14,267 nucleotides of DNA from Candidatus Martarchaeota archaeon (GCA_023474155.1 JAMCYJ010000016.1:1-14267), one strand, 5' to 3'; shown: positions 1 through 5,840, counted from the first letter of the stretch. Notes: generated from the sequence alone by a model not told the origin. Numbers and translations: made by a program.

Positions 1-155
1 GGTATGAGGTCTTTTTCGAATTCAAGCTCCGCAAGCTTCAACGGCTCGAATACGTCCTTTGCCTTGATCAGCGGCGGAGCGCCGTATGCCAGCTGCAGCG
101 CCCTCGCGCCGATTATCCTCGCCTTCTCAAACTTTGTGTATGCTTCGTGTTCCAT
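1..155 (-). CDS. rpoK: DNA-directed RNA polymerase subunit K (Rpb6 homologue), N-terminal part
   Basis: This is the first 51 codons of a gene that runs off the left edge. The product begins MEHEAYTKFEKARIIGARAL and continues with a GAPPLIKAKD stretch. The 'T-x-FEKARIIGARALQ...GAPPLI' pattern is the signature of archaeal RpoK/eukaryotic Rpb6, a small core subunit that clamps the RNA polymerase assembly near the largest subunit. The ATG at 155 is chosen because a GGAGATGAA ribosome-binding sequence sits just upstream and a TATA-like element lies about 31-41 bases upstream. Archaeal RpoK is normally only about 55-90 residues, so most of the protein is probably visible. The lipid reductase gene ends 77 bases upstream on the same strand, so readthrough is possible, but the gene seems to have its own promoter. 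Identity rests on motif recognition and is fairly secure. Confidence 0.85.
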   Translation of the reverse strand, partial: MEHEAYTKFEKARIIGARALQLAYGAPPLIKAKDVFEPLKLAELEFEKDLI

Positions 156-185
156 TTCATCTCCATTTGTTTTATCAAATTGATT

Positions 186-196
186 ATTATTTATAA
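186..196 (-). promoter_or_regulatory. TATA-like element upstream of rpoK
   Basis: On the minus strand the sequence reads TTATAAATAAT, 31-41 bases upstream of the rpoK ATG. Archaeal TATA boxes centre about 26 bases before the transcription start, so a leader of roughly 10 bases that still includes the GGAG ribosome-binding site is predicted. The assignment is inferred from sequence and spacing only. Confidence 0.45.
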
Positions 197-231
197 CCTT
201 TATATTATTTTTAATGATTTGCCGGTGCCGT

Positions 232-1668
232 TTATATCGGCGACGGCTTGAAGTACTGCTTTACCTCGTGCATGTTTCTTTTTACCGCTTCCCTCCATTT
301 AGGGAACTGCTCTATTGTCGGATACGCCTCGTACATTTTGTTGAACTCCTTCATCCTTTTAACTGCATACAGAAGGTTTGAAAATGCGTTTATGTTTGCC
401 GCTCCCTTCAGTATCATTTTGAATTTTGATGCGATGGAAAGCTCGGGCACATTGCCGTAGCTTAATGCCTTCCCTTCGTTCGCTGACAGGAAGTTCTTCA
501 TGCCGTAGTTGATTATGCCGTTGTTGAGCGACTGCAGGTAGATCCTGAATACCTCGAGCCCGGCGGTCTTTTTCCCGTATTCCTTGTTGAAGTCCATGTT
601 GTATTTCCACAGCCCGCGCATGCTTACGTCGCCGTTTCCTATCGCCTCTGCCGCGTTTTCCCCTGCGAGCGCGCCCGCTACAAGCGCCGGGCCTATCCCC
701 CCTGCGCTGATCGGGTTCGGCATCGCCATGCTGTCCCCTGCGCCCATGTACCCGTTGAATACGAGGCTTTCCATCTGCCTGCGCACGGACACGGACCAGT
801 AGCCCTTCCCGTTGTTGAACTCGTTGAAGAGCCTCGGGTTCTTGAGCACGGGGTTCATTTTCACGTATTTGTCCATGAGCGTGTGCAGATTGTCGCTGGA
901 ATTGAGCATCTTGTTCCTTATGTCGAGGCTTTGCTTCTGCACGCCTATGCCTATGTTGACCTTATGCCCGCTCTTCGGGAACACCCAGCCGTAGCCCCCA
1001 GGCGCCAGCTCCTGGTTCAAGTGTATCAGCGCATTCTTCGGGTCATAGTACGCCAAGTCCTCCTTCTCCTGGTCGAACTCGTATATGAACCTGCCCGTGG
1101 ACTCAAGGTCGTCGATGTCGATCGTTCTGTCTATGTAGTCGTTTTCAGGAAGCTTTCTTCTAAGTATCGTCGAAATCCCAAGGCTGTCTACCGTGACCTT
1201 TGCCTCAAATTTCCTCTGGTTCATCGCCTTGTCCCTTCCGAACACTCCTACGACGAAGTTGTTCTCCATGAGCGGCCCCTCGACGTCGAACTCGGTAATG
1301 TACTCTACATTGCTTGCTACTGCATTGTCTATAAGCTTCTTCTCAAATAGAGGCCTGTTCAGCACGTAGCCCTTCCCGTCGAAAAGGTACCTGCTTTGCA
1401 GGTCGGGGGAGAGCGCGTATACGCCGTCCACATTAAGATCAAGTTCAGGGAACCCGAAGTCGAGGTTTATCTTGGACTTCAGGTAGTCGAGGTGGGATGC
1501 CGCAATGGCGTCCCCGCACACCCATCCCCAGTTCGTCTTTTTGCCGGGCTCCTCTGGTTTGTTCTTGTCCAGCATGAGCACCTTCAGCCCTTTTTTGGCT
1601 GCGACCGAGGCGGCTATTGATCCTGCAAGCCCTGCGCCTGCTACTATAACATCGTATTTCTCTGCCAT
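232..1668 (-). CDS. Geranylgeranyl reductase family flavoprotein (archaeal lipid saturation)
   Basis: This 478-residue protein belongs to the digeranylgeranylglycerophospholipid reductase group of FAD-dependent oxidoreductases, which hydrogenate the isoprenoid chains of archaeal membrane lipids. The N-terminus has the Rossmann FAD-binding pattern GAGLAG (residues 11-16) after a beta-strand. C51 lies in NWGWVCGD, matching the conserved Cys-Gly region of the family. PGGYGWVFP (223-231) matches the family's P-x-x-Y-x-W-x-F-P substrate-cavity motif. GDSMAMPNPISAGGIGPAL (311-329) is the second FAD-contacting segment. The usual D-A-x-G motif appears as DSLG (161-164). At 478 residues it is longer than the roughly 400-residue typical members, mostly through its C-terminal part after residue 350. 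The ATG at 1668 has no clear Shine-Dalgarno; a small dyad (1667-1672/1678-1683) overlaps it. The next gene on the strand is rpoK. Other substrates within the reductase family, such as menaquinone or free polyprenols, are possible. Confidence 0.88.
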   Translation of the reverse strand: MAEKYDVIVAGAGLAGSIAASVAAKKGLKVLMLDKNKPEEPGKKTNWGWVCGDAIAASHLDYLKSKINLDFGFPELDLNVDGVYALSPDLQSRYLFDGKGYVLNRPLFEKKLIDNAVASNVEYITEFDVEGPLMENNFVVGVFGRDKAMNQRKFEAKVTVDSLGISTILRRKLPENDYIDRTIDIDDLESTGRFIYEFDQEKEDLAYYDPKNALIHLNQELAPGGYGWVFPKSGHKVNIGIGVQKQSLDIRNKMLNSSDNLHTLMDKYVKMNPVLKNPRLFNEFNNGKGYWSVSVRRQMESLVFNGYMGAGDSMAMPNPISAGGIGPALVAGALAGENAAEAIGNGDVSMRGLWKYNMDFNKEYGKKTAGLEVFRIYLQSLNNGIINYGMKNFLSANEGKALSYGNVPELSIASKFKMILKGAANINAFSNLLYAVKRMKEFNKMYEAYPTIEQFPKWREAVKRNMHEVKQYFKPSPI

Positions 1669-1817
1669 ACTAACACTTAGTATTTTGAGGTTTCTAAAAT
1701 CCTAAAACATGCAAGAATGCCGCAGCAAGTGCAGGCACTTAAAAATGCAATAAAGATATGGTATGCAAACAAATAAAATAACTTTTTAAAATTTCTTGTA
1801 GCGGCCAAGCACTGCCT

Positions 1818-1848
1818 ATTTGCAGGAGGTGAGATTCGAACTCACGAA
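1818..1848 (-). repeat. 31-bp direct repeat, copy 1: orphan 3' end of tRNA-Leu (att-like)
   Basis: These 31 bases are identical to 4274-4304. On the minus strand they are the last three variable-arm bases, the whole T-arm (GTGAG TTCGAAT CTCAC), the 3' acceptor strand CTCCTGC with discriminator A, and three bases beyond the tRNA. No matching 5' acceptor (GCAGGAG), D-arm or anticodon arm lies upstream, so this is not a tRNA gene. A duplicated tRNA 3' end is the expected scar of site-specific integration into a tRNA gene, so this is read as the distal attachment site of the island. Confidence 0.8.
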
Positions 1849-2010
1849 CCTGTATGAGGATGGGAATCAGTCTTGGCAGTTTTCGCGCCCGAATAGCATA
1901 AAATTCAAAGTACCAGCAGGTCAGTCTGAACATAGATCAAGGCTGAGCAAGGCATATAAGCAACCAGCGTTCGAATTTCTGGAAATTTGAATCTGTATTA
2001 TAGGTGCCCT

Positions 2011-3233
2011 TCAGTTGAGGTCAGAACCGCATGTCGGGCAATAGTTCCATGACTCAAGAATAGGCTGGCCGCATTTGCACTTTCCTCAAATTTCCAATCT
2101 TTTTCCAAACGGAAATATGCATATGCTGTTCTTGTACATAGATGTTTCTAAAGCAGTTTCAAGACCTTTACTAGCTTTTCTGCAGACTATTATCCCCTTT
2201 ATTCCAAGTCCGTCTGGTTTTGCGCGTTTCTCTTCAATCTCCTTCATATAGGCGCTGATTTGTCCAACTACTTCCTTTTAGCCCTCTCCTTTTTTACTTC
2301 AATGACATAATAATGGCTTGAGTCCTTAGCTAGCAAATCGATCCTGCCGACATCCAATAGATATTCTTTGCCTACAATCTGCAATTCTGGTATCCCAAAA
2401 ATCTTTAGGTTCTTCATTATTTTTGCCACAATCGTCTCTTCTTTAGGCATTTCTGTTTCATCACCAAAATAATTTGGTTTTTCAGGACTTTCAATTAGAG
2501 AAGTGTAACTTCTACATTTTTCTTCTAATCCTAAAACCTGTATCAATTCAGAATCAGTATCCATAAGCTTTTTAATCAATAAAGGATAAAGAAATAGCTT
2601 TAGGTATGGATGTCCTCTATTAGAAAATTGTACTACCCAAACACCAAAATTGCGTTTTACAAATTCATCTCCAATTTGATAAAACGCCAATCCATTTCTT
2701 TCTTGCGTACCAAATGACTCCTTAAGTATAAGGTTAGCCTTTTTTTGAAATTCAGGTAGTATATAGTTTATGTCAGTATTTTCAACTGTAAGATATTCTT
2801 TATTACCTGAATCTTTATTAGCTGAGGATTTTAAAAATGCTGCTAAAAAGGTAATTAAATTCTTAGAGTCGTTATTCATATCTTTGAGGATATTTTCTAT
2901 TTGGTTTTTATAATATTTCTGTGAATTGACTAGATTTCGGATTATTTCAGTAAAATTATTGAATCGCTCTGCAGGTTTCAATGGACTCAAATGATTTTCA
3001 AGTTCTACTAATTTTTGAATTATACTATTTACTTCATTCTTATCAAAAGGACATTTTGCGTTAATGGTTCTTTCTACACATGTAGCAAAATAATTCCCAG
3101 TTCTTAAAGTAAACTGTGGCTTAAATCCAGAATGAGAATAAATACTCAAACAATCCAAAGCTATAGGGTTTTGATTAGAGCAAATCCCTTCAATTGTCTT
3201 TTCAATTTCTTGTATTTCTGTTTCATTTAACAT
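2011..3233 (-). pseudogene. PD-(D/E)XK nuclease with C-terminal zinc ribbon, broken by a frameshift and an in-frame stop
   Basis: The uninterrupted part (3233-2268) encodes 321 residues. The first 230 or so match nothing I recognise. The end carries GRIDLLAKD...YYVIEVKKERA, a D-x(n)-E-x-K core of the PD-(D/E)XK nuclease fold resembling the C-terminal domain of NucS/EndoMS and DUF91 proteins. The frame then stops with TAG. Skipping two bases at about 2272-2273 (equivalent to restoring one lost base) continues the fold as VVGQISAYMKEIEEKRA...GIKGIIVCRKAS, exactly the helix and strand expected after the E-x-K motif, down to a TGA at 2086-2088. Beyond that TGA, in the same frame, lies CKCGQPILESWNYCPTCGS, a CxC-x10-CxxC zinc ribbon ending at TGA 2011-2013. 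The ancestral protein was therefore about 407 residues. Sequencing error could explain one lesion but hardly both. Two near-identical repeats lie just upstream of the start. Confidence 0.7.
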
Positions 3234-3559
3234 TTATCTCATAGTTTAAGATTATTACTGGAAAGTTTAAGATTGTTACTTAAAAAGATGATTTGCCAAA
3301 AAGCGATTTCGATGAACCCAGAAACTCATCAGACCGTATACAAAGCATTACCTTGTGCACGATGATCAAAGGAGAAAGTTTATCATTCATAGGATAGTAG
3401 ATATTTGGGATTGGAGAAGATATCAATAAATATCTCCAGATGGGATTTTCATGCGTTCGGGTTAAAATCTAACCAAAGATTGACGCCGTGTTTCTCGCAA
3501 TGCAGAGTTAAACAAAGGATTATATATTTATTCATACAAATATTACATGTGTGATTTGT
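3234..3559. other. 326-bp intergenic region between divergent nuclease and vapBC genes
   Basis: No convincing gene is present. The left end holds two near-identical 17-base repeats (3243-3280) and the right end the vapBC promoter and operator. Between them are two weak dyads, AGATAT/ATATCT near 3419-3436 and GGTTA/TAACC at 3460-3474. There is also a short plus-strand open stretch without a start codon (about 3329-3429, ending RRKFIIHRIVDIWDWRRYQ). The last could be a relic of a lost gene, but it is too short to name. Confidence 0.5.
3243..3280. repeat. Two 17-base tandem repeats, 21-bp period, upstream of the nuclease gene
   Basis: AGTTTAAGATTATTACT (3243-3259) is followed by AGTTTAAGATTGTTACT (3264-3280), 16 of 17 bases identical, with starts 21 bp apart. 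That is two helical turns, so both copies face the same side of the DNA. They begin 10 bases upstream of the nuclease ATG at 3233. The spacing suggests a repressor or activator site for that gene, or a leftover of the element's end. No protein partner can be named. Confidence 0.45.
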
Positions 3560-3566
3560 ATGAATA
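3519..3566 (+). promoter_or_regulatory. vapBC promoter with perfect inverted-repeat operator
   Basis: A TATA element (ATTATATATTTATT, 3519-3532) is overlapped by a perfect 13-bp inverted repeat, TATTCATACAAAT (3529-3541) and ATTTGTATGAATA (3554-3566), separated by 12 bases. The right arm contains the vapB ATG (3560). VapB antitoxins bind such repeats through their ribbon-helix-helix ends, and VapBC complexes repress their own operon. Occupancy here would block both transcription and start-codon access. A likely leaderless or very short-leader transcript follows from the TATA position. Confidence 0.65.
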
Positions 3567-3802
3567 TTACTATAAGAGGTCTGCAGGAAAGTGTTTTCAG
3601 AAAGTTTAAGGCCAAGGCTGCGGAAGAGAATATAAATCTTGGAGACGCCATTAGCCGAGCGATGGAGGTATGGCTTAATAACGAAAAAACAAGGACATCA
3701 AAAGCCAGGCTATCTGATTTAGAAATAACAAATTGGGGTAGAGGGACAGAGAAAAGCAGTGAAGAGATAGATAAAGTAGTCTATGGCGAGGTCATTTCAT
3801 GA
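3560..3802 (+). CDS. vapB: VapB-type antitoxin (ribbon-helix-helix family)
   Basis: This 80-residue protein begins MNITIRGLQESVFRKFKAKA. The N-terminal beta-strand (NITIRGL) followed by two helices (ESVFRKFKAKAAEENIN and LGDAISRAMEVWLNNE) is the pattern of ribbon-helix-helix DNA-binding antitoxins. The C-terminal half (from residue 45) is polar and acidic, as expected for the segment that wraps the toxin. The in-frame GTG at 3551 would add three residues, but the ATG at 3560 fits the conserved start of the fold and lies inside the operator repeat. The stop overlaps the vapC start by four bases (ATGA), so translation is probably coupled. It would neutralise the adjacent VapC and, with it, repress the operon. 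Confidence 0.78.
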   Translation: MNITIRGLQESVFRKFKAKAAEENINLGDAISRAMEVWLNNEKTRTSKARLSDLEITNWGRGTEKSSEEIDKVVYGEVIS

Positions 3803-4200
3803 TTTTTCTTGATGCAAGTTTTATCGTCGCGTATATCAACGCAAATGACCAAAATCATGAAAGGGCGTTAAAGATAGCCAAAGATATAGATTCAGGAATG
3901 TACGGCCCTCAGGTACTCAGCGAATACATCCTAGATGAGGTCATGACCGTGCTTCTCGCAAGGATGAAAAATTATGAATTAACAGTCTCTACAGGCAAGA
4001 CGCTTCGTAAATATATTTTTATAAAATCAAATGAAACATTGCTGGAAAAGACATGGCAGATATTTTTTACTCAGAAGAAACCATATATCAGCTTCACAGA
4101 CTGCAACACAATTGGCGCATGCGAGAGCGAGAGAATAACAAAACTAGCTACTTTTGATGATAGGCTTGGTAAAAAGAGCGGATTGGCAATAATTGACTAG
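3799..4200 (+). CDS. vapC: VapC-type toxin, PIN-domain ribonuclease
   Basis: This 133-residue PIN-domain protein is of usual VapC length. The acidic metal-binding set is visible: D5 in MIFLDASF, E47 in SEYILDEV, D101 in SFTDCNT and D120/D121 in ATFDDRLGKKSGL. VapC toxins are magnesium-dependent ribonucleases that cut tRNA or rRNA and stop translation when VapB is lost. All catalytic positions are intact, so this looks functional, unlike the nuclease gene on the same island. It starts inside the end of vapB (ATGA overlap). Its presence would stabilise the island by post-segregational killing, which could explain retention of an element with no visible integrase. The RNA target cannot be told from the sequence. 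Confidence 0.85.
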   Translation: MIFLDASFIVAYINANDQNHERALKIAKDIDSGMYGPQVLSEYILDEVMTVLLARMKNYELTVSTGKTLRKYIFIKSNETLLEKTWQIFFTQKKPYISFTDCNTIGACESERITKLATFDDRLGKKSGLAIID

Positions 4201-4273
4201 CAAGGTATAACCTGTCATTTACTGAAGAGTTGCCTATGGGATTTCCAAGCTCTGCATTGGCATCATAAATCTA

Positions 4274-4304
4274 ATTTGCAGGAGGTGAGATTCGAACTCA
4301 CGAA
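4274..4304 (-). repeat. 31-bp direct repeat, copy 2: 3' end of intact tRNA-Leu (att-like)
   Basis: Identical to 1818-1848. This copy forms the genuine 3' end of the tRNA-Leu gene, running from three bases past the discriminator into the variable arm. It marks the tRNA-proximal attachment site of the island. Confidence 0.8.
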
Positions 4305-4379
4305 GGCGCTAAGCCACAGGATCTTAAGTCCTGCGCATTTTTCTGTGGCATTGGCCAAACCAGACTTTGCTACTCCTGC
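4277..4379 (-). tRNA. tRNA-Leu (UAA anticodon) with a probable D-loop intron
   Basis: The acceptor stem GCAGGAG (4379-4373) pairs perfectly with CTCCTGC (4284-4278), followed by discriminator A. The T-arm is GTGAG-TTCGAAT-CTCAC. The anticodon arm is CAGGA-CTTAAGA-TCCTG, with UAA at 4326-4324, reading Leu. A 15-base variable arm (4316-4302) shows the class II form expected of tRNA-Leu. The gene is 103 bases long, about 17 too many, and the excess lies between T8-A9 and the anticodon stem. Removing TGGCCAATGCCACAGAA (4357-4341) gives a D-stem GCA/TGC with a 13-base loop AAGTCTGGTTAAA and an 86-base tRNA, close to archaeal tRNA-Leu norms. The exact splice points are ambiguous by a few bases. No CCA is encoded. 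An A/T-rich promoter-like stretch lies at about 4414-4430. Confidence 0.85.
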
Positions 4380-4457
4380 ATGCCTAAAACAAAGCATGAT
4401 ATTACATGAAACCTAAAAATTAAAGTTTTACGCCAAATTCCTCCGCAGGTACTCCGA

Positions 4458-5213
4458 TTATACATACATAGGGTTTCCTGATTCCTTTTCTCCGGTACTC
4501 GCTTTGTACTGGTTGTGGGTTTCTCTGCTTTTCTTTATTATCGATTTAATTTTCGATTCCACTTCCTTCGCCTCCCGTTCCAGTTCCTCAGTATTTATGT
4601 TAAGGCTCAAAAGCCTGTTTAGGCCTTGTATTGCGTTTTCAGCGTATTTCGGGTTGATAATTGCAGGATTTATCGGCACCAGGATATTGACATCGTCTAT
4701 TTTCTCCTCGACCGCTTTCAGCATCAGCACAGCGTTTATTCCGCTCGAAATTCCTTCCCGCACTGCTTTCATGCCTGTTTTTTCAGCGCTTTCTGCCATC
4801 TCTTTTCTCGATGCCACTACATACATCTTGCTTTCAGTTTCTTTTTCACTGTCCTGCTTCATTATCGGAATCCCCGCAATGGATATTATTTTTGCTATCT
4901 TCTGGGCTTTTATGAATGATATCAGCGCATCCGCAATCTCGTATGTCGCGCCTATCGGGATGGAGAACTCCGAAAATACAGTAATAATCCTGTATTTTTC
5001 AGAAGCATACACCCTTATACTGTGCATTGGCATACCCTCGTGTATAGACATGAGCGGAGGGAAATCCTCGCTTTCGATATACCCTACGTTTTCAAGGCCG
5101 AGCTTTTCGATAACATAGCTTATCGACATCGCGCCTACAAGCCCTATGCCTGGAAATCCCTCCAAAAATGTGAATCCTTCAAAATCAATATTTTTTGTAA
5201 ATTTTATCTGCAT
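4458..5213 (-). CDS. PAC2-family protein, proteasome assembly chaperone homologue with HbYX-like C-terminus
   Basis: This 251-residue protein has the PAC2 fold signature: FLEGFPGIGLVGAMSISYVI near the N-terminus, then IRVYASEKYRIITVFSEFSIP and IISIAGIP. Family members include archaeal PbaA/PbaB and eukaryotic Pba1-Pba2, which guide 20S proteasome alpha-ring assembly. Residues from about 205 to 232 (EELEREAKEVESKIKSIIKK) form a predicted helix or coiled coil. A flexible tail follows and ends in PMYV, a hydrophobic-Tyr-X (HbYX) terminus like those that dock into alpha-ring pockets. The ATG at 5213 is preferred to a GTG at 5222 because it directly precedes the first strand. The gene stands alone between tRNA-Leu and a 298-base non-coding stretch. 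The family call is firm; the proteasome role is inferred from homology and the tail. Confidence 0.8.
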   Translation of the reverse strand: MQIKFTKNIDFEGFTFLEGFPGIGLVGAMSISYVIEKLGLENVGYIESEDFPPLMSIHEGMPMHSIRVYASEKYRIITVFSEFSIPIGATYEIADALISFIKAQKIAKIISIAGIPIMKQDSEKETESKMYVVASRKEMAESAEKTGMKAVREGISSGINAVLMLKAVEEKIDDVNILVPINPAIINPKYAENAIQGLNRLLSLNINTEELEREAKEVESKIKSIIKKSRETHNQYKASTGEKESGNPMYV

Positions 5214-5511
5214 CTGCAACACGCATTAAAATCTTAAAATTAATGGGAATGCAACTCTCTTATTTCGCCAAGCCTGCTATATGCATAGCTTAATCTGCAG
5301 GACAAGTTAATGAGTGTTAATTCCATTGACGAGTATCTATTTGATGGCAAATAATAAATATATATTGACTAAAACAGGCAACACATAAATTAGATATACC
5401 TTTTCATTGTTGGGCAAGTTAGAAAATTCCCCTCGGTCTCCGACGCTATATTGCGATATATATTTAAATCTATGCGTTGAATATTAATTATAAATAATAA
5501 ATGGTGAAACC
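5214..5511. other. 298-bp intergenic region, divergent promoters
   Basis: This lies between the PAC2 gene and the small repeat-protein gene. It includes the promoter of the latter at its right end. An ATG at 5311 opens a 14-codon frame (MSVNSIDEYLFDGK) with no strong ribosome-binding site; there is too little to call it a gene. Nothing else stands out. Confidence 0.4.
5456..5507 (+). promoter_or_regulatory. TATA element and ribosome-binding site of the 79-residue repeat protein
   Basis: ATATATATTTAAAT (5456-5469) is a strong archaeal TATA-like element and is preceded by TTGCG. The start codon at 5512 is preceded by GGTGA (5503-5507), an archaeal Shine-Dalgarno match at 4-base spacing, which fixes the start. 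A leader of roughly 15-20 bases is predicted. A strong promoter, a clear ribosome-binding site and a long U-tract after the gene suggest an abundant monocistronic product. Confidence 0.6.
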
Positions 5512-5751
5512 ATGGCAGAAAGAATATCAAAAGAGCAAATTGAAAGAGAAAATGGTTATCTTTACTATCTTGGTAAGGATGGATATATATGGAAGTCTCC
5601 TATGAGGTCAAATACAAGAGGTAAAAAGGCAAGAGTAGGAAGCGAGAAGGTACAAAGAGCAGAGGGATACTTATATTTCCTTGACAAGAAAGGATATGTT
5701 TCAAGGACCGAAATGAAAAGGAGAACTTCAAAGAAGAAAAGCAGAAAGTAA
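5512..5751 (+). CDS. Small, highly basic protein of two 37-residue tandem repeats, unknown function
   Basis: The protein has 79 residues and a net charge of about +14 (23 Lys/Arg against 9 Asp/Glu). It consists of two copies of one unit with a 37-residue period: E8...R12-ENGYLYYLGKDGYIWKSPMR...T35..KK, and E45...R49-AEGYLYFLDKKGYVSRTEMK...T72..KK. The GYLYxL-x-KxGYxxxxxM core has the alternating aromatic pattern of a beta-hairpin. Each copy is followed by a Lys/Arg-rich linker. No cysteine, transmembrane segment or catalytic motif is present. Size, charge and apparent strong expression are compatible with a nucleic-acid-binding or ribosome-associated protein, but this is inference. I do not recognise a named family. 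The start is set by the GGTGA ribosome-binding site. Its A/T-rich codon use matches the following gene more than the PAC2 gene. Confidence 0.8.
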   Translation: MAERISKEQIERENGYLYYLGKDGYIWKSPMRSNTRGKKARVGSEKVQRAEGYLYFLDKKGYVSRTEMKRRTSKKKSRK

Positions 5752-5828
5752 TTATTCTTCATTTTTTCTTTTTTTCTTTTTAATTTTTTTATTATTTATT
5801 ATTATTTCTTATTTTTATTTTTTAATAT
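5752..5828 (+). terminator. Long U-tract terminator after the basic repeat protein
   Basis: After the TAA stop, about 75 bases are almost only T with scattered A and C, including runs of six to eight T (for example TTTTTTCTTTTTTTC near 5763-5777). Archaeal RNA polymerase terminates at such oligo-T stretches without needing a hairpin. The next gene has its own TATA box just beyond. Confidence 0.7.
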
Positions 5829-5840
5829 CAATGCGGTTAT

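Larger units (their letters stand above)
1818..4304. mobile_element. Putative tRNA-Leu-integrated island (about 2.46 kb), non-autonomous
   Basis: The segment is bounded by a perfect 31-bp direct repeat of the tRNA-Leu 3' end, with the intact tRNA at the right boundary. Inside are a degraded nuclease gene and a vapBC toxin-antitoxin pair. The left half is visibly more AT-rich than the lipid reductase gene beside it. Integration into the 3' end of tRNA genes by tyrosine integrases is well known for archaeal plasmids and viruses, and the element supplies a replacement 3' end so that the tRNA still works. No integrase, replication protein or virus gene is seen. It is therefore either a decayed remnant kept by its addiction module or a small element mobilised by an integrase encoded elsewhere. 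Removing it would place the lipid reductase gene directly beside tRNA-Leu and the PAC2 gene. Confidence 0.65.

Noticed and set aside
883..1350. 155-codon plus-strand frame opposite the lipid reductase
   Set aside because: It is an antisense shadow: the minus-strand frame carries the family motifs and this one has none.
1667..1683. ATACTA-ACACT-TAGTAT dyad at the lipid reductase start codon as an operator
   Set aside because: Six-base arms in A/T-rich DNA occur readily by chance, and no regulator or second copy supports it.
1727..1740. AAGTGC-AG-GCACTT dyad upstream of the lipid reductase as a terminator
   Set aside because: On the minus strand the T-run precedes rather than follows the stem, and there is no plus-strand gene ending here.
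1818..1970. 3' half of a split (trans-spliced) tRNA-Leu, as in Nanoarchaeum
   Set aside because: The 31-bp identity to the intact tRNA ends abruptly in the variable arm and extends three bases past the tRNA 3' end. No anticodon arm or reverse-complementary leader is seen, and a 2.46-kb island lies between the copies. Integration explains all of this more simply.
2086..2088. TGA read as selenocysteine, or recoded, in the nuclease gene
   Set aside because: TGA serves as a normal stop for vapB and the right-edge gene, the position lies in a linker before the zinc ribbon rather than at a redox site, and a frameshift is also present. Gene decay is the better reading.
3329..3429. Short plus-strand frame (RRKFIIHRIVDIWDWRRYQ) as a transposase or gene relic
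   Set aside because: It has no start codon, is only about 35 codons long and has no recognisable motif or inverted ends. It is described only as intergenic content.
4317..4347. Alternative anticodon stem CACAG/CTGTG with an intron in the anticodon loop
   Set aside because: It would put A at position 33 and give no sensible Leu anticodon, whereas CAGGA-CTTAAGA-TCCTG is a perfect standard arm.
5311..5355. 14-codon open frame MSVNSIDEYLFDGK
   Set aside because: No promoter or ribosome-binding site decides for it, and frames of this length are expected by chance.
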